DNA of 64,000 bases, from NCBI GenBank assembly GCA_048526005.1, contig DBFVEH010000026.1:1-64000 (forward strand). The letters are read 5' to 3'. The position numbers and the translations under genes were made by a program. Position 1 is the first letter of the stretch; the number at the start of each line of letters is the position of its first letter. Under the pieces are notes generated by a model, which saw nothing but the letters and a program-made list of their open reading frames with translations, had not been told where the DNA came from and did no database searches. Shown here piece after piece: positions 24,970 to 33,336 of this stretch. This DNA is from QALR01 sp900552255 (lineage in GTDB: Bacteria; Bacillota; Clostridia; Oscillospirales; CAG-272).

Positions 24970-25751
24970 AGCGTCACCTCCGATTCGAGCCGTGAAAGCT
25001 CCTGCCGCAGAGCCGTATAAAACGCCCTGCTTCGGATATTGCCGCCTGCGGCTTGCCATTTGTCCTCAAAATCGAAACGGGCGGCAAGCTCACGAACGGA
25101 ATAGTTTTTAAGAAATGTCCTCCAAGTGGATTCGTCCCATTCTTCAAGCTGCCGCCATAGGTCGGGAAAATGCCGATATAATTTCCGCAGTTCATCTAAA
25201 CTTTGCAGAGGGCAGCACCAGCAGGAAACACGGCTGAATATCTCATATAAACCGCCCCAATCAAAACCCCGCCTGTAACAATAGGAAAGACAGTCTTGCT
25301 CCGTCATTCCCCATTCTACAAGCGGGTAATTTTTGTCCTTAATTCGCTTTGTTTCATCGGCGGCGATTCCTACATACTCAATAACCGTGTATTCCTCTTT
25401 CAGCTTTTTCAGATAGGCGGCGACAATACGGGTTTTGAGAATCCCCGTACACCAGCGGCCGCGGGGACCGGGCCAGCTCATACCTCTGTACTGCGACAGC
25501 GCGGGATTTTTCCTTTTCGGGGTGTACTCGTAAAAGTAGTATTCAAAATCGTGTGCCGCTTTCAGCCGGATAATGGGTCTGCCGATATACGCCTCCAATC
25601 GGTCAAGGTGTTCGTACATCTGCGGAAATTCAAGCCCCGTATCGCAGAACAGAATCAAATCAACGGGTCTGTTTTCCTCCAACAGCCGCAGGAGCATAGC
25701 TGTTGAATCTTTCCCACCCGAAAGAGAGAGGACATATTTTTCAGGCTTCAT
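24957..25751 (-). CDS. PAPS-reductase-family PP-loop protein
   Basis: The protein has 264 residues. The PP-loop SLSGGKDSTAML (about 9-20) binds ATP. A cysteine cluster CWCCPLQS lies near residue 182, and RGRWCTGILK near 107. This set resembles PAPS reductase/DndC-type adenylating enzymes that act with sulfur or nucleic acids. Family members sit on many Firmicute elements without a known substrate. It overlaps the sortase remnant upstream and the CHAP gene downstream. Confidence 0.8.
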   Translation of the reverse strand: MKPEKYVLSLSGGKDSTAMLLRLLEENRPVDLILFCDTGLEFPQMYEHLDRLEAYIGRPIIRLKAAHDFEYYFYEYTPKRKNPALSQYRGMSWPGPRGRWCTGILKTRIVAAYLKKLKEEYTVIEYVGIAADETKRIKDKNYPLVEWGMTEQDCLSYCYRRGFDWGGLYEIFSRVSCWCCPLQSLDELRKLYRHFPDLWRQLEEWDESTWRTFLKNYSVRELAARFDFEDKWQAAGGNIRSRAFYTALRQELSRLESEVTLCRR

Positions 25752-25964
25752 TTTCGCCCACCTCCGCAGAGGGCGAAACAATCTTTTTCGCTACAACGAC
25801 CATGCGGCCGTTCTGCCTGCTGTATTCGCAGGTGGAAAGGGTTATCAGTCTGTCGCCATATTCTGCGGTCACGCCCGTATCATAGAAAGCAAGCTCCTTG
25901 CACTTGGCGATATAGGCGTCGAAATCCTCCGCAGAATCCGCATTAACAAAGTGATAATACAGAC
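25741..25964 (-). pseudogene. Class B sortase, C-terminal remnant
   Basis: About 75 codons keep the sortase tail, including ITLSTCEYSRQNGR, that is the TLxTC nucleophile motif and the downstream catalytic Arg. The N-terminal two thirds with the catalytic His are missing. The frame is joined out of phase to the start of a cytosine-methylase gene near 25965. It cannot form an active sortase. Confidence 0.8.
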
Positions 25965-26042
25965 CATACCGCAAAGCTCAAAGCCCTTGCGGAAACCGCC
26001 CACGCCGCTGAAAAAATCCAAAAAGGTTAAAGGTTCGCTCAT
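25965..26042 (-). pseudogene. DNA cytosine-5 methyltransferase, N-terminal remnant
   Basis: ATG 26042 opens MSEPLTFLDFFSGVGGFRKG followed by FELCG. This is motif I (DLFSGxGG type) of C5 cytosine methylases. After about 26 codons the sequence switches to sortase DNA. The start overlaps the DUF3789 stop by 4 bp, the normal arrangement on such elements, so the break is a deletion. Confidence 0.8.
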
Positions 26043-26152
26043 TGTTCGTCGTCCTTTCCGCGCAGGCGGTTGATCTGTAACAGACACATTGTCACAACGC
26101 CGACACAGCCGCCGAGCATAGTTCCGATGATGAAAAAGAGTAATTCACTCAT
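26039..26152 (-). CDS. DUF3789-like small membrane protein
   Basis: A 37-residue protein: a hydrophobic helix (LLFFIIGTMLGGCVGVVTMC) and a charged tail ending RGKDDEQ. AGGAGG lies 8 nt before ATG 26152. Size, sequence pattern and position directly before a cytosine methylase match DUF3789 proteins of Tn1549-like elements. Function is unknown. Confidence 0.75.
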   Translation of the reverse strand: MSELLFFIIGTMLGGCVGVVTMCLLQINRLRGKDDEQ

Positions 26153-26340
26153 AACATACGCCTCCTTTCAGTGCATAAAAATATCGTCCTCCGTTTGTGG
26201 CGGGGACGAGCGGATTAAGGGTTTCAGGGGTAGCCCCTGACAAGATTTTGCCTTTGTGGTATCACAAAGGCGATGCTTGCTGGTATATCGCATAGCGTTC
26301 GTCCCATAGGCCGAACATCTTGCCACCAACCGAAATAAAT

Positions 26341-26535
26341 TCAGCGCTCATAATCACGGGTACGCTCTTTTGTACTTGCGGAGAAATCCACCCCGACAAA
26401 GGAATCGGCGTCGAGGATATATTCGCTGTTGTTCCATCTTTGCTCAATCTGCCTTTCAGCTTCTTCACGGGAATTTGCCTCAACCTCAACCGTTTTTTGC
26501 AGGGTTTCGGTAATCGTGACCTCATAGGTTTTCAT
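26341..26535 (-). CDS. DpnD/PcfM-like protein
   Basis: The protein has 64 residues; ATG 26535 follows AAGGAG. It starts MKTYEVTITETLQKTVEVEA and continues NSREEAERQIEQRWNNSEYI, the pattern of the small DpnD/PcfM family on conjugative plasmids and elements. It overlaps the XRE gene by 14 bp. Molecular role is unknown. Confidence 0.75.
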   Translation of the reverse strand: MKTYEVTITETLQKTVEVEANSREEAERQIEQRWNNSEYILDADSFVGVDFSASTKERTRDYER

Positions 26536-26881
26536 TGTTCTTTGCTCCTTTTCCATATGATTCATAAATTGCTTTGGCATTATCGGATTGCGGAGATAAC
26601 TTGATACCGCACTCGTCCTCCAGTGCAATCAATAAACAGCGTAATTCGTCGCTGTTTTTTATACGGGGGACGGCAAGCGCCGAGGGAGAAACGCCGAGTG
26701 CCTTTGCCATTTGGCACAACAGGTTTCGTTTCGGCGTCCTTGCGCCAGATTCATACTGTGCGATTCGTACATCGGCGCTGTCCTGCGGAAAACCGACCGC
26801 TATACCTAACGCCTTTTGCGTCATACCGCACAGAATACGAAAATGCCGGATTCGCTTGCCCGTATTCAATAGTTCTGTCAT
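26522..26881 (-). CDS. XRE-family HTH protein
   Basis: The protein has 119 residues. The N-terminal cro/CI HTH covers about 8-62 (IRHFRILCGMTQKALGIAVG, then RIAQYESGARTPKRN). The C-terminal 50 residues are specific to the element family. It sits between the DUF3991 gene (3 bp) and the DpnD/PcfM-like gene (overlap), forming one transcription unit. Confidence 0.82.
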   Translation of the reverse strand: MTELLNTGKRIRHFRILCGMTQKALGIAVGFPQDSADVRIAQYESGARTPKRNLLCQMAKALGVSPSALAVPRIKNSDELRCLLIALEDECGIKLSPQSDNAKAIYESYGKGAKNNENL

Positions 26882-26884
26882 TTG

Positions 26885-27853
26885 TTATCGCTCCTTTGTT
26901 CGCTCCTTTCGTTTGGTAATGGGTAGTCCGAGCCGCAGGCACAAACAATCGTTGTAATCCTTGCCTTGCGGGGGCGGCTGAATCTCTACCGCGACCGCAT
27001 ATCTTTTTGACAGCAGGGTTTTGATTGTCGCTGCGGCAATCCGTCCCGTATTGTCGTTATCGAGCCGTAACACCACCTTGCGGATATGCAGATAGTCTGC
27101 AAGATACTGAACAAGGGCGACGGGTAGACTGCTTTCCTCAATCTCTGCTTTCGGCTTATACACGCCTGCAAGTGAAAGCAGGTTTTCATGTCGCCAGTCC
27201 TTGCCGTCCAGCTTTTGCATTGTCCCGTAGGACAGCAGATCAACCGCCGATTCAAACAGGTTCAGCGTGCCGCTTTGTGTTTCCGCAGGAATCCCAAAGG
27301 AATAATGCTTGTCGCTGCCGTTTGCGTCCCCGATAAAATCCGAGCCGATACCGCGCAGATTGGCATAGCGGGGTTTGCCGTCCCGATCCTGCCCGACGAA
27401 TACGACATTGTAATAAGGGTAACTCTCATAAAGCCGTCCCGTACTGATACAAAAATCTATCAGCTCGTAGTCAATCCCTCTGCGGTGCAGATATTCGACG
27501 GCGTGGGTGGCGCAGCGGTTCGCTTTTGGCAATAGCAAAACCTTTTCTTTCGGCTTGCTCGGTACGGGAGTATAGGTCGGCGGCGATACCGCGACATTTC
27601 CCATAATCGTTTCAACTGCCTGCATAAAGGGCATTTCTTTGACCTTGATTAGATAGTCCAGCGCAGAATAGCCGCCAATCCCACGGGAAAACCAACACCA
27701 TTTGCCGTTTGAAATCTTCAAGCTGTCGTGCTCACGGGTGCAGTAGGTGTTTCCTCCGAAATGAACAAGCTCCTGCGGCTCGTAGCTTTTCAGATAGGTC
27801 AGCAAATCCATTTCACGGGCTTTCTCCACCACCTCCGGCGGGATATACGGCAT
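26885..27853 (-). CDS. DUF3991/TOPRIM-domain primase-like protein
   Basis: The protein has 322 residues. It begins MPYIPPEVVEKAREMDLLTY, contains a zinc-less primase-like N-terminal domain (SNGKWCWFSRGIGGYSALDY) and a C-terminal TOPRIM segment (LFESAVDLLSY near 200; VVLRLDNDNTGRIA near 265). Such proteins are found on mobile elements and probably prime or process transferred DNA. CGGAGGTG precedes ATG 27853. It is the first gene of the unit running to the PAPS/CHAP genes. Confidence 0.8.
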   Translation of the reverse strand: MPYIPPEVVEKAREMDLLTYLKSYEPQELVHFGGNTYCTREHDSLKISNGKWCWFSRGIGGYSALDYLIKVKEMPFMQAVETIMGNVAVSPPTYTPVPSKPKEKVLLLPKANRCATHAVEYLHRRGIDYELIDFCISTGRLYESYPYYNVVFVGQDRDGKPRYANLRGIGSDFIGDANGSDKHYSFGIPAETQSGTLNLFESAVDLLSYGTMQKLDGKDWRHENLLSLAGVYKPKAEIEESSLPVALVQYLADYLHIRKVVLRLDNDNTGRIAAATIKTLLSKRYAVAVEIQPPPQGKDYNDCLCLRLGLPITKRKERTKER

Positions 27854-27883
27854 ACTTTTTCACCTCCGTTCTGAAACAGAAAA

Positions 27884-27918
27884 AGCCGAGGGGATTTCTT
27901 AACGAAAACCTCTCGGCT
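27884..27918 (-). terminator. Rho-independent terminator after the DUF3791 gene
   Basis: AGCCGAG (27884-27890) pairs with CTCGGCT (27912-27918); on the minus strand a run of five T's follows. Confidence 0.75.
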
Positions 27919-27983
27919 ATGTAAGTTTCTGCATATAAAACAGGTGGAATATATGCAGATAAAAATATTTAGTATGCAGAGAA

Positions 27984-28202
27984 TTAAGCCATCGCAGGCT
28001 TGCGGGATTCAATATACAGGTCAATATCTTCGATAATATAGTTTGTACCCGTCGTGTGCAGAGCTTCATAGCAGGTATAAACATACTCCCATACATGGTA
28101 CCGGCTGAAAAGCTCCGCAAGCTGTTTCCCTGTCAGGTGCTTTGCCAGTTTGTATTGCTCGGCACAATAAATCATAAATTTTCCCTGTTTACTCATACCC
28201 AT
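27984..28202 (-). CDS. DUF3791-like protein
   Basis: The protein has 72 residues with the pattern FMIYCAEQYKLAKHLTGKQL, then AELFSRYHVWEYV and DDIDLYIESRK-type end. It resembles DUF3791 proteins, which are small all-helical partners of putative toxin genes in gut Firmicutes. Its stop-start gap to the ATPase gene upstream is 3 bp, so the two are co-transcribed. Function is unknown. Confidence 0.6.
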   Translation of the reverse strand: MGMSKQGKFMIYCAEQYKLAKHLTGKQLAELFSRYHVWEYVYTCYEALHTTGTNYIIEDIDLYIESRKPAMA

Positions 28203-28205
28203 AAT

Positions 28206-29405
28206 TTAATAATCCTCAGCTAACAGAAAATCCGCTAAATGCACGATCTTCACGCCGTTAATATTGCCTGCGGCAAGCTCATCAAGGGTCACGACATACT
28301 TGGGGTAGTGGTCTTTGATTTCAAGTAGGTTGGCAACCTCACGGTCGGATTCCTCCGGCAGATTGCGGCACACCTGCACATAAATACGCTCATCACGCCG
28401 AACAGCTACAAAATCAATCTCTTTCGTTTCGTTCTTGCCGATATAGACCTCGTAGCCTTTTCTGCGAAGTTCAAAGTACACGATGTTTTCAAGCATAGCG
28501 GCAACGGATTTCGGATTGAACCCCATCATGCAGTATTTCAGAGAAGCGTCGGCAAGATAAAATTTCTCCTGCGTTTTCAGCACGGATTTTCCTTGCAGGT
28601 CGTACCGCTGGCAGCGGTAGATCACAAAGGCTTTTTCCAACCATTCCAGATAATTATACACCGATTCCACCGAGAGAGAACGCCCCTCGCTTTTCAGAAA
28701 CTTCACAATCGCATTAGCGGAAAAGGTCTTGCCAACATTTTCAACGATATACTTCACTACACGGTTGAACAAGTCAAAGTTCGTGATGTTGTGCCGTTTT
28801 GTTATATCGCTGGTGATAACGGAATTGTAAATGCCCTCGACGATCTGATAGGCCGCACCCTCATTAAAATTACTCAACGCAACGATAGGAAATCCGCCCA
28901 TGCGGATATATTCGGTAAGCAGTTCTTTCGGCGTGTATCCGCTTGCCTTTTTGAACTCTATATACTCGGCAAAAGAGAGTGTAAACACGGGAATGGAGAT
29001 ATATCGTCCCGTCAGGTAGGTGGATATTTCACTTGACATCAGCTTGGAATTGGAGCCGGTCACATAGATGTCTGTGTTGGCGTTTTCAAGCAGACTGTTT
29101 ATAGCCTTTTCCCAGCTTGTGATTTCCTGCACTTCGTCAAGCAGAAGATAATAACGCTCATCGTCTGTCATTTTCTCCTTGATACCGTTATACATATCTT
29201 TGTCGGTCATGCCGTCGTCAAAATCTTCCGAGGTATAGCGCATATGGATAATGTGGTCGGCAGGAACGCCGCTTTTTATCAAATCGTCCCGCAACATTTC
29301 TAAAATTGTAGATTTCCCGCAACGGCGAATACCGGCAAGAATTTTGACCAGCGGGACATCACGATAGGTTTTCAGTAAGTCTAAATAATGGGGTCTAACG
29401 ATCAT
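28206..29405 (-). CDS. AAA_14/DUF4143-type ATPase
   Basis: The protein has 399 residues. Walker A GIRRCGKST (about 26-34), Walker B YLLLDEVQEI near 95 and sensor VTGSNSKLM near 118 belong to AAA_14. The C-terminus is a DUF4143 domain with a nuclease-like core (KEIDFVAVRRDERIYVQVCR). These ATPases are common orphans in gut bacteria and may act in defence or toxin-like systems. AAGGAGG precedes ATG 29405. It pairs with the small DUF3791 gene downstream. Confidence 0.85.
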   Translation of the reverse strand: MIVRPHYLDLLKTYRDVPLVKILAGIRRCGKSTILEMLRDDLIKSGVPADHIIHMRYTSEDFDDGMTDKDMYNGIKEKMTDDERYYLLLDEVQEITSWEKAINSLLENANTDIYVTGSNSKLMSSEISTYLTGRYISIPVFTLSFAEYIEFKKASGYTPKELLTEYIRMGGFPIVALSNFNEGAAYQIVEGIYNSVITSDITKRHNITNFDLFNRVVKYIVENVGKTFSANAIVKFLKSEGRSLSVESVYNYLEWLEKAFVIYRCQRYDLQGKSVLKTQEKFYLADASLKYCMMGFNPKSVAAMLENIVYFELRRKGYEVYIGKNETKEIDFVAVRRDERIYVQVCRNLPEESDREVANLLEIKDHYPKYVVTLDELAAGNINGVKIVHLADFLLAEDY

Positions 29406-29534
29406 ACTATCGCCTCCTTTACTATTAGTATATCCAAAAAGCTCTGTGCAGTCAATAGTTTTTGCTGATATTTCGTAAAAACTTTCAAATTTAAACTTCT
29501 TTTTCGGCTTTGAAATATATTTTGCTCATGTAAA

Positions 29535-29563
29535 AAGCGGTACAGGAAATTCCCGTACCGCTT
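29535..29563 (-). terminator. Terminator of the 29581-29910 gene
   Basis: AAGCGGTAC (29535-29543) pairs with GTACCGCTT (29555-29563), followed on the minus strand by a T-run. The remaining bases 29406-29534 hold only the ATPase promoter region. Confidence 0.75.
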
Positions 29564-29580
29564 ATGCTGAAATATTCAAT

Positions 29581-29910
29581 TTACAATGCCCCGACCTTTT
29601 TCAGATATGAAATACAGTCGGTATGTCCTCTGAAATAAATATGCTCCCGTTCCATACTTTCGAGCCGAAATTGCAGTCGAAAAAACTTTGTCAAAATCTC
29701 GTGTTCCTCTGCTGATAACGAAAGCTCACCGTTGCCCTCCATAACCTTTGAAATAAACGGATGCTTGACTTTCAAATCGGAAATGCTCTCATACAGAGAA
29801 AAATAGTCCTCGTTGCATTTTCTTAAATCAACCGTTATATCGCTTTCAATTTCTGAAAAGGAATCGGATATACGGTCGGCTAAATCAAAGTATGAATTGC
29901 CGTCGCTCAT
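29581..29910 (-). CDS. Hypothetical protein, acidic helical
   Basis: The protein has 109 residues; ATG 29910 follows AAGGAG. Composition is acidic and helical (ADRISDSFSEIESDITVDLR, later MEREHIYFRGHTDCISYLKK). I do not recognise a domain. It forms a monocistronic unit with a good terminator, divergent from the XRE gene at 30131. Confidence 0.65.
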   Translation of the reverse strand: MSDGNSYFDLADRISDSFSEIESDITVDLRKCNEDYFSLYESISDLKVKHPFISKVMEGNGELSLSAEEHEILTKFFRLQFRLESMEREHIYFRGHTDCISYLKKVGAL

Positions 29911-30041
29911 TTGAAATCACTCCTTGTCTTTTTTCTTATATTTTACCCAACGGGCGAAACAATATCAAAGCTATGAAATTGCTTGCTTTACCCGAAAACC
30001 GCCGAAAGAACTGCATTTATTTTTAGAATTATAAACTATTA

Positions 30042-30071
30042 CCGTATTATACGGATATAAATTATTATAAT
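30042..30071 (+). promoter_or_regulatory. Operator palindrome and -10 of the XRE gene at 30131
   Basis: CCGTAT-T-ATACGG (30042-30054) is followed by TATAAT at 30066-30071. It lies about 60 bp before the regulator start and between divergent genes, so autoregulation is likely. Confidence 0.45.
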
Positions 30072-30130
30072 GCACCCCACCCGTGGTTACAATACATTTA
30101 AGGAAATTATTAAAACAAAGGGGGTGCAAT

Positions 30131-30493
30131 ATGGAACTTGATTATAAGGCTATCGGGAAAAGAATCAAGATCGCCCGTATCAAAGTGGATTTAACGCAAG
30201 AGAAACTTTCTGAAATGGTCGGTATTTCTCCCACACATTTAAGCAATATTGAAACAGGAACAACCCGTGTTAGCTTGAACACTATTGTCAGCATTGCAAA
30301 TGCTTTGAAAATTACAAGTGACGATTTGCTGTGCGATAGTGTCATAAAAGCAAAAGTCCAGTTTGAACAAGATATTGCGCTCGTCTTGGAGGATTGCGAC
30401 GAATACGAAATTCGTGTTATCCGTGATATGGCGGCTGCAACCAAAGAAACACTGCGCCGTGACGCTCATCTTCGTAAACAGACCGACTGCTAA
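30131..30493 (+). CDS. XRE-family HTH regulator
   Basis: The protein has 120 residues. ATG 30131 follows AAGGGGG by 7 nt and is preferred to the GTG at 30083. The HTH covers about 8-65 (KIARIKVDLTQEKLSEMVGI, then THLSNIETGTTRVSLNTIV). The C-terminal helix pair ends HLRKQTDC. Its stop codon is only about 16 bp from the 3' end of the group II intron, which lies antisense and separates the gene from its original terminator at 33305-33333. Confidence 0.85.
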   Translation: MELDYKAIGKRIKIARIKVDLTQEKLSEMVGISPTHLSNIETGTTRVSLNTIVSIANALKITSDDLLCDSVIKAKVQFEQDIALVLEDCDEYEIRVIRDMAAATKETLRRDAHLRKQTDC

Positions 30494-30557
30494 AATCATA
30501 CTCGAATAATAGCGATAGGTAATCCTTTGATGTTATCTCCGGATTTTCCCCCGCCCT

Positions 30558-30592
30558 AAACCGGGCGTGAACCTTTCAGCTCACCCGGCTTG
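30558..30592 (-). ncRNA. Group II intron domain V
   Basis: The minus-strand sequence AGCCGGGTGAGC, a TGAAAG tip and GTTCACGCCCGGTTT form the 34-nt hairpin of domain V, the catalytic core of the ribozyme. Confidence 0.85.
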
Positions 30593-30618
30593 CCATCAGG
30601 AACAAATTTTATTTCATC

Positions 30619-32523
30619 TCAATAACTCTCAACGTGGACAAGGCTTCTCAACTTATTGAGTTTTTCTTTCTGCTTTTGGCCAAGGTTGAGGATTTCCATA
30701 TACTTTCTGATAGTATCAGGGTTTGTAGCATGAATCAGATGATGTACATCTTCACATACCAACACCAGATTTTGATAATTGTCCTTACCGCCTAAATGCC
30801 GTGGCACTTTGTGGTGGCAATGAATATCGCCAATGGAAAGCACTTTGCCAGATACGGCACATTTTCCCATTTGAGCCGAATACAGCGAAAGCCTGTTATC
30901 GTTGTATTCGATAGAACGGTACAGAACCGGATTCCTCATCAGGTAATGAAGAACCGTCATGTCGATTCTGTCCAGATTCTTGTGGATTTCGGCTCTGCCC
31001 TCCGGCGTATAGGAATTGATTTTGCGGTTCATAGACTTTGGGGGCTTATGCCGTATGTAACCTACCGGGACAACGGCGTGTCCGGCTACATATCGGAGCT
31101 GTTTGCTTTTCCCATATCTTTCCCTGATAGCTTTCGGAACTTCACACGGAAGTTTCCTTTTCCTGACCTGCTTTGCAGTTTTAACTCGTTGTTTCAATCT
31201 TGCCCGTAGGCTCTTGTGGACAGATAAGGCGAATGGCGTAAGGTCATCGCAGACCTTTGTGGCTAATTGGTAGTAATCATGAATCCCCATTACATAGACG
31301 TTGTATCGGCAAATCGCCTGATATTCAGTACGCTTGCCTTGTGACGGAAACTCAATGTCATAAATCAGCCGTTTTAGGTTTGGTTTTATTTTCGCAATAG
31401 ATTTCTCTCTGATATGGCTTTCCACTACATATTTCGTGCGTCCATCGCTCCGTTTCCCACGGGGAATAACCTTTAACTTGAAACCGAGAAACTCTGAATA
31501 CTGTTCTTTCAGGTTAATCACCTTTGATTTTTCAGGACTGATTTCAAGAGAAAGCCTTTCATGGAGCCAGCTTTTGGTTGCGTGGAATAATTTCACCGCA
31601 TTTTGATAGCTGTTCGTGAATATCTTAAAATCATCAGCATATCGGACGCAGGTGACTTCTTTCAGCCTTGTCCTCCGAAGTGCGGCGAATTTATGGCTCT
31701 TGCTCACACTTCCGTTGTAATTGACCGATTCCTTGTAAGGGAACTCCGTTGGTATTTCTTCCCATTGGCTGGCAAGCCACCAATCCAATTCGTTTAGAAC
31801 CACATTGGATAGCAGGGGAGAAATAATACCTCCCTGTGGCGTACCGACCTCCGGGAATCCTATCCCGGCCACCTCCGCTTTTAGCATAGCTGATATAATA
31901 CTGAGCAGCTTCTTGTCACGGATTCCCATTGTCCAGAGCTGCTTCAGCAGTTTTCCGTGGTTCACGTTGTCGAAGAATCCCTTAATATCTATATCTACGA
32001 CATAGTGGAGATTGCTTCTCTGCATATTTTTGTGAACCTGGACGATTGCGTGCTGTTGGTTCCGATTAGGGCGGAATCCATAACTGTGGTCGTGGAATTT
32101 CGCCTCACATATCGGCTCCATAACCTGCAATACACACTGTTGTATCAGCCTGTCCATAATCGTCGGTATTCCGAGCGGGCGCTTCTTCATTGGGTCATTT
32201 CCTTTCGGAATTTCTACCCGCCGGACGCTTTGTGGTACATACCAATTTAATTTGCGCTGTACCGCGTATATAAGCTGTTCATCAGAGAGTGCTGATAATT
32301 CTGTGATTGTTTTTCTATCTGTGCCGGGCGTCATACTTCCGTGGTTCTTCTTGATGTTGCGGTATGCCAGCCGTATGTTTTCGGGTAATGCAATGATTTC
32401 AACCAGATGTTTGAAAACTTTGCCTTTATTGCTGTCGGCATACAGCTTATCTTGAATTGCCTGAAAGTCATAATACTCGGTGTGCCTTAACTTATCTTTC
32501 TTCTTTGCCTTTCCTGTTGCCAT
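30619..32523 (-). CDS. ltrA: Group II intron reverse transcriptase/maturase with HNH domain
   Basis: The protein has 634 residues. RT motifs include KRPLGIPTIMDRLIQQ, SYGFRPNRNQQHAI, GTPQGGIISPLLSN and the catalytic CVRYADDF. A maturase X domain follows (about 400-480). The C-terminal HNH endonuclease carries HCHHKVPRHLGGKDNYQNL with cysteine partners. The ORF lies in intron domain IV and is full length, so the intron is probably active for splicing and retrohoming. Confidence 0.95.
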   Translation of the reverse strand: MATGKAKKKDKLRHTEYYDFQAIQDKLYADSNKGKVFKHLVEIIALPENIRLAYRNIKKNHGSMTPGTDRKTITELSALSDEQLIYAVQRKLNWYVPQSVRRVEIPKGNDPMKKRPLGIPTIMDRLIQQCVLQVMEPICEAKFHDHSYGFRPNRNQQHAIVQVHKNMQRSNLHYVVDIDIKGFFDNVNHGKLLKQLWTMGIRDKKLLSIISAMLKAEVAGIGFPEVGTPQGGIISPLLSNVVLNELDWWLASQWEEIPTEFPYKESVNYNGSVSKSHKFAALRRTRLKEVTCVRYADDFKIFTNSYQNAVKLFHATKSWLHERLSLEISPEKSKVINLKEQYSEFLGFKLKVIPRGKRSDGRTKYVVESHIREKSIAKIKPNLKRLIYDIEFPSQGKRTEYQAICRYNVYVMGIHDYYQLATKVCDDLTPFALSVHKSLRARLKQRVKTAKQVRKRKLPCEVPKAIRERYGKSKQLRYVAGHAVVPVGYIRHKPPKSMNRKINSYTPEGRAEIHKNLDRIDMTVLHYLMRNPVLYRSIEYNDNRLSLYSAQMGKCAVSGKVLSIGDIHCHHKVPRHLGGKDNYQNLVLVCEDVHHLIHATNPDTIRKYMEILNLGQKQKEKLNKLRSLVHVESY

Positions 32524-33304
32524 AGTCGGTTACTTATCCCCACTTTCGTTTGGATTTTCGCCTTTCTTAGTCCTACTCGAACCTATGTGTGTTTATTGAT
32601 TATGATTTTGTTTCTGTTCCTGACTACAGCCCGTCCCTCCACCGCTTACTTTGTTCACGGCTTCACAGGTAGCATGGCTGCTCTTTCCTCCCGGATTAAG
32701 AACGGTTATACCGTACCTCCCATAAGGGCGACACGATTTTCCCGCTCATTGCTTCATCGTGCGTATCCACTCCACATCCGGGACTTTCCACGTTCCGACA
32801 TTCCTATCTTTACATAATACCCTTAGCCCTGCCCTTTAGGCCTGTATGCCTGATGATGCCTGTAACACCATAGGGAATTTCATATCGACAAATCTTACTT
32901 TACCCCACATACGCCGTTTTCACGGCTATGGCATTTCTACCATATCCCGTTATAGACCTGTACATTCGGGCTTTTGTCAGCGGTAGTCAGCCGCATTCTG
33001 GACATAGGTACTTTATAGACCTCCGGCCTAACACCCCCGGCCACCTCTGGCTCGGTTTTGCTTTATCCCCAAAAGGGACAGTCGCGGGTGCAGACAGCCG
33101 ACTTCAGCGTGCTGTGTCAGTTACGGAAAATACGTTCCGCTTCTTCCAACGCAGTATCAAGGGAAGCGTTTCAGGGCGTTACCCCGTCATTCCACTTCTC
33201 GGAATATCAGTTAGAAAGGTTATATCCTTTCCGTCACTTTTACCTCTTTGCAGGAGAATCCCACGCAGAGTTTATATGCGACAACGTGTCGCTGCACTAT
33301 TGTA

Positions 33305-33333
33305 AGGGGCAAGTCTAAAAAAGACCTGCCCCT
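33305..33333 (+). terminator. Hairpin beside the intron insertion site
   Basis: AGGGGCAAGTCT (33305-33316) pairs with AGACCTGCCCCT (33322-33333) around AAAAA; five T's follow on the plus strand. It was probably the terminator of the XRE gene at 30131, now 2.8 kb away. It also lies right after the ardA stop codon. Confidence 0.8.
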
Positions 33334-33336
33334 TTT

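Larger units (their letters stand above)
30509..33297 (-). mobile_element. Group II intron
   Basis: Read on the minus strand, the intron begins at GTGCAGCGAC (33297 down), carries structured domains I-IV (33297-32524), the LtrA-type ORF, then domain V (30558-30592) and domain VI. Domain V shows the AGC triad, a GAAA-like tip and CCGGTTT pairing. The 3' end at about 30509-30511 is estimated from the end of the domain VI stem. Just upstream of the 5' end lies a 12-bp hairpin (33305-33333), a target type favoured by some bacterial group II introns. Confidence 0.85.
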
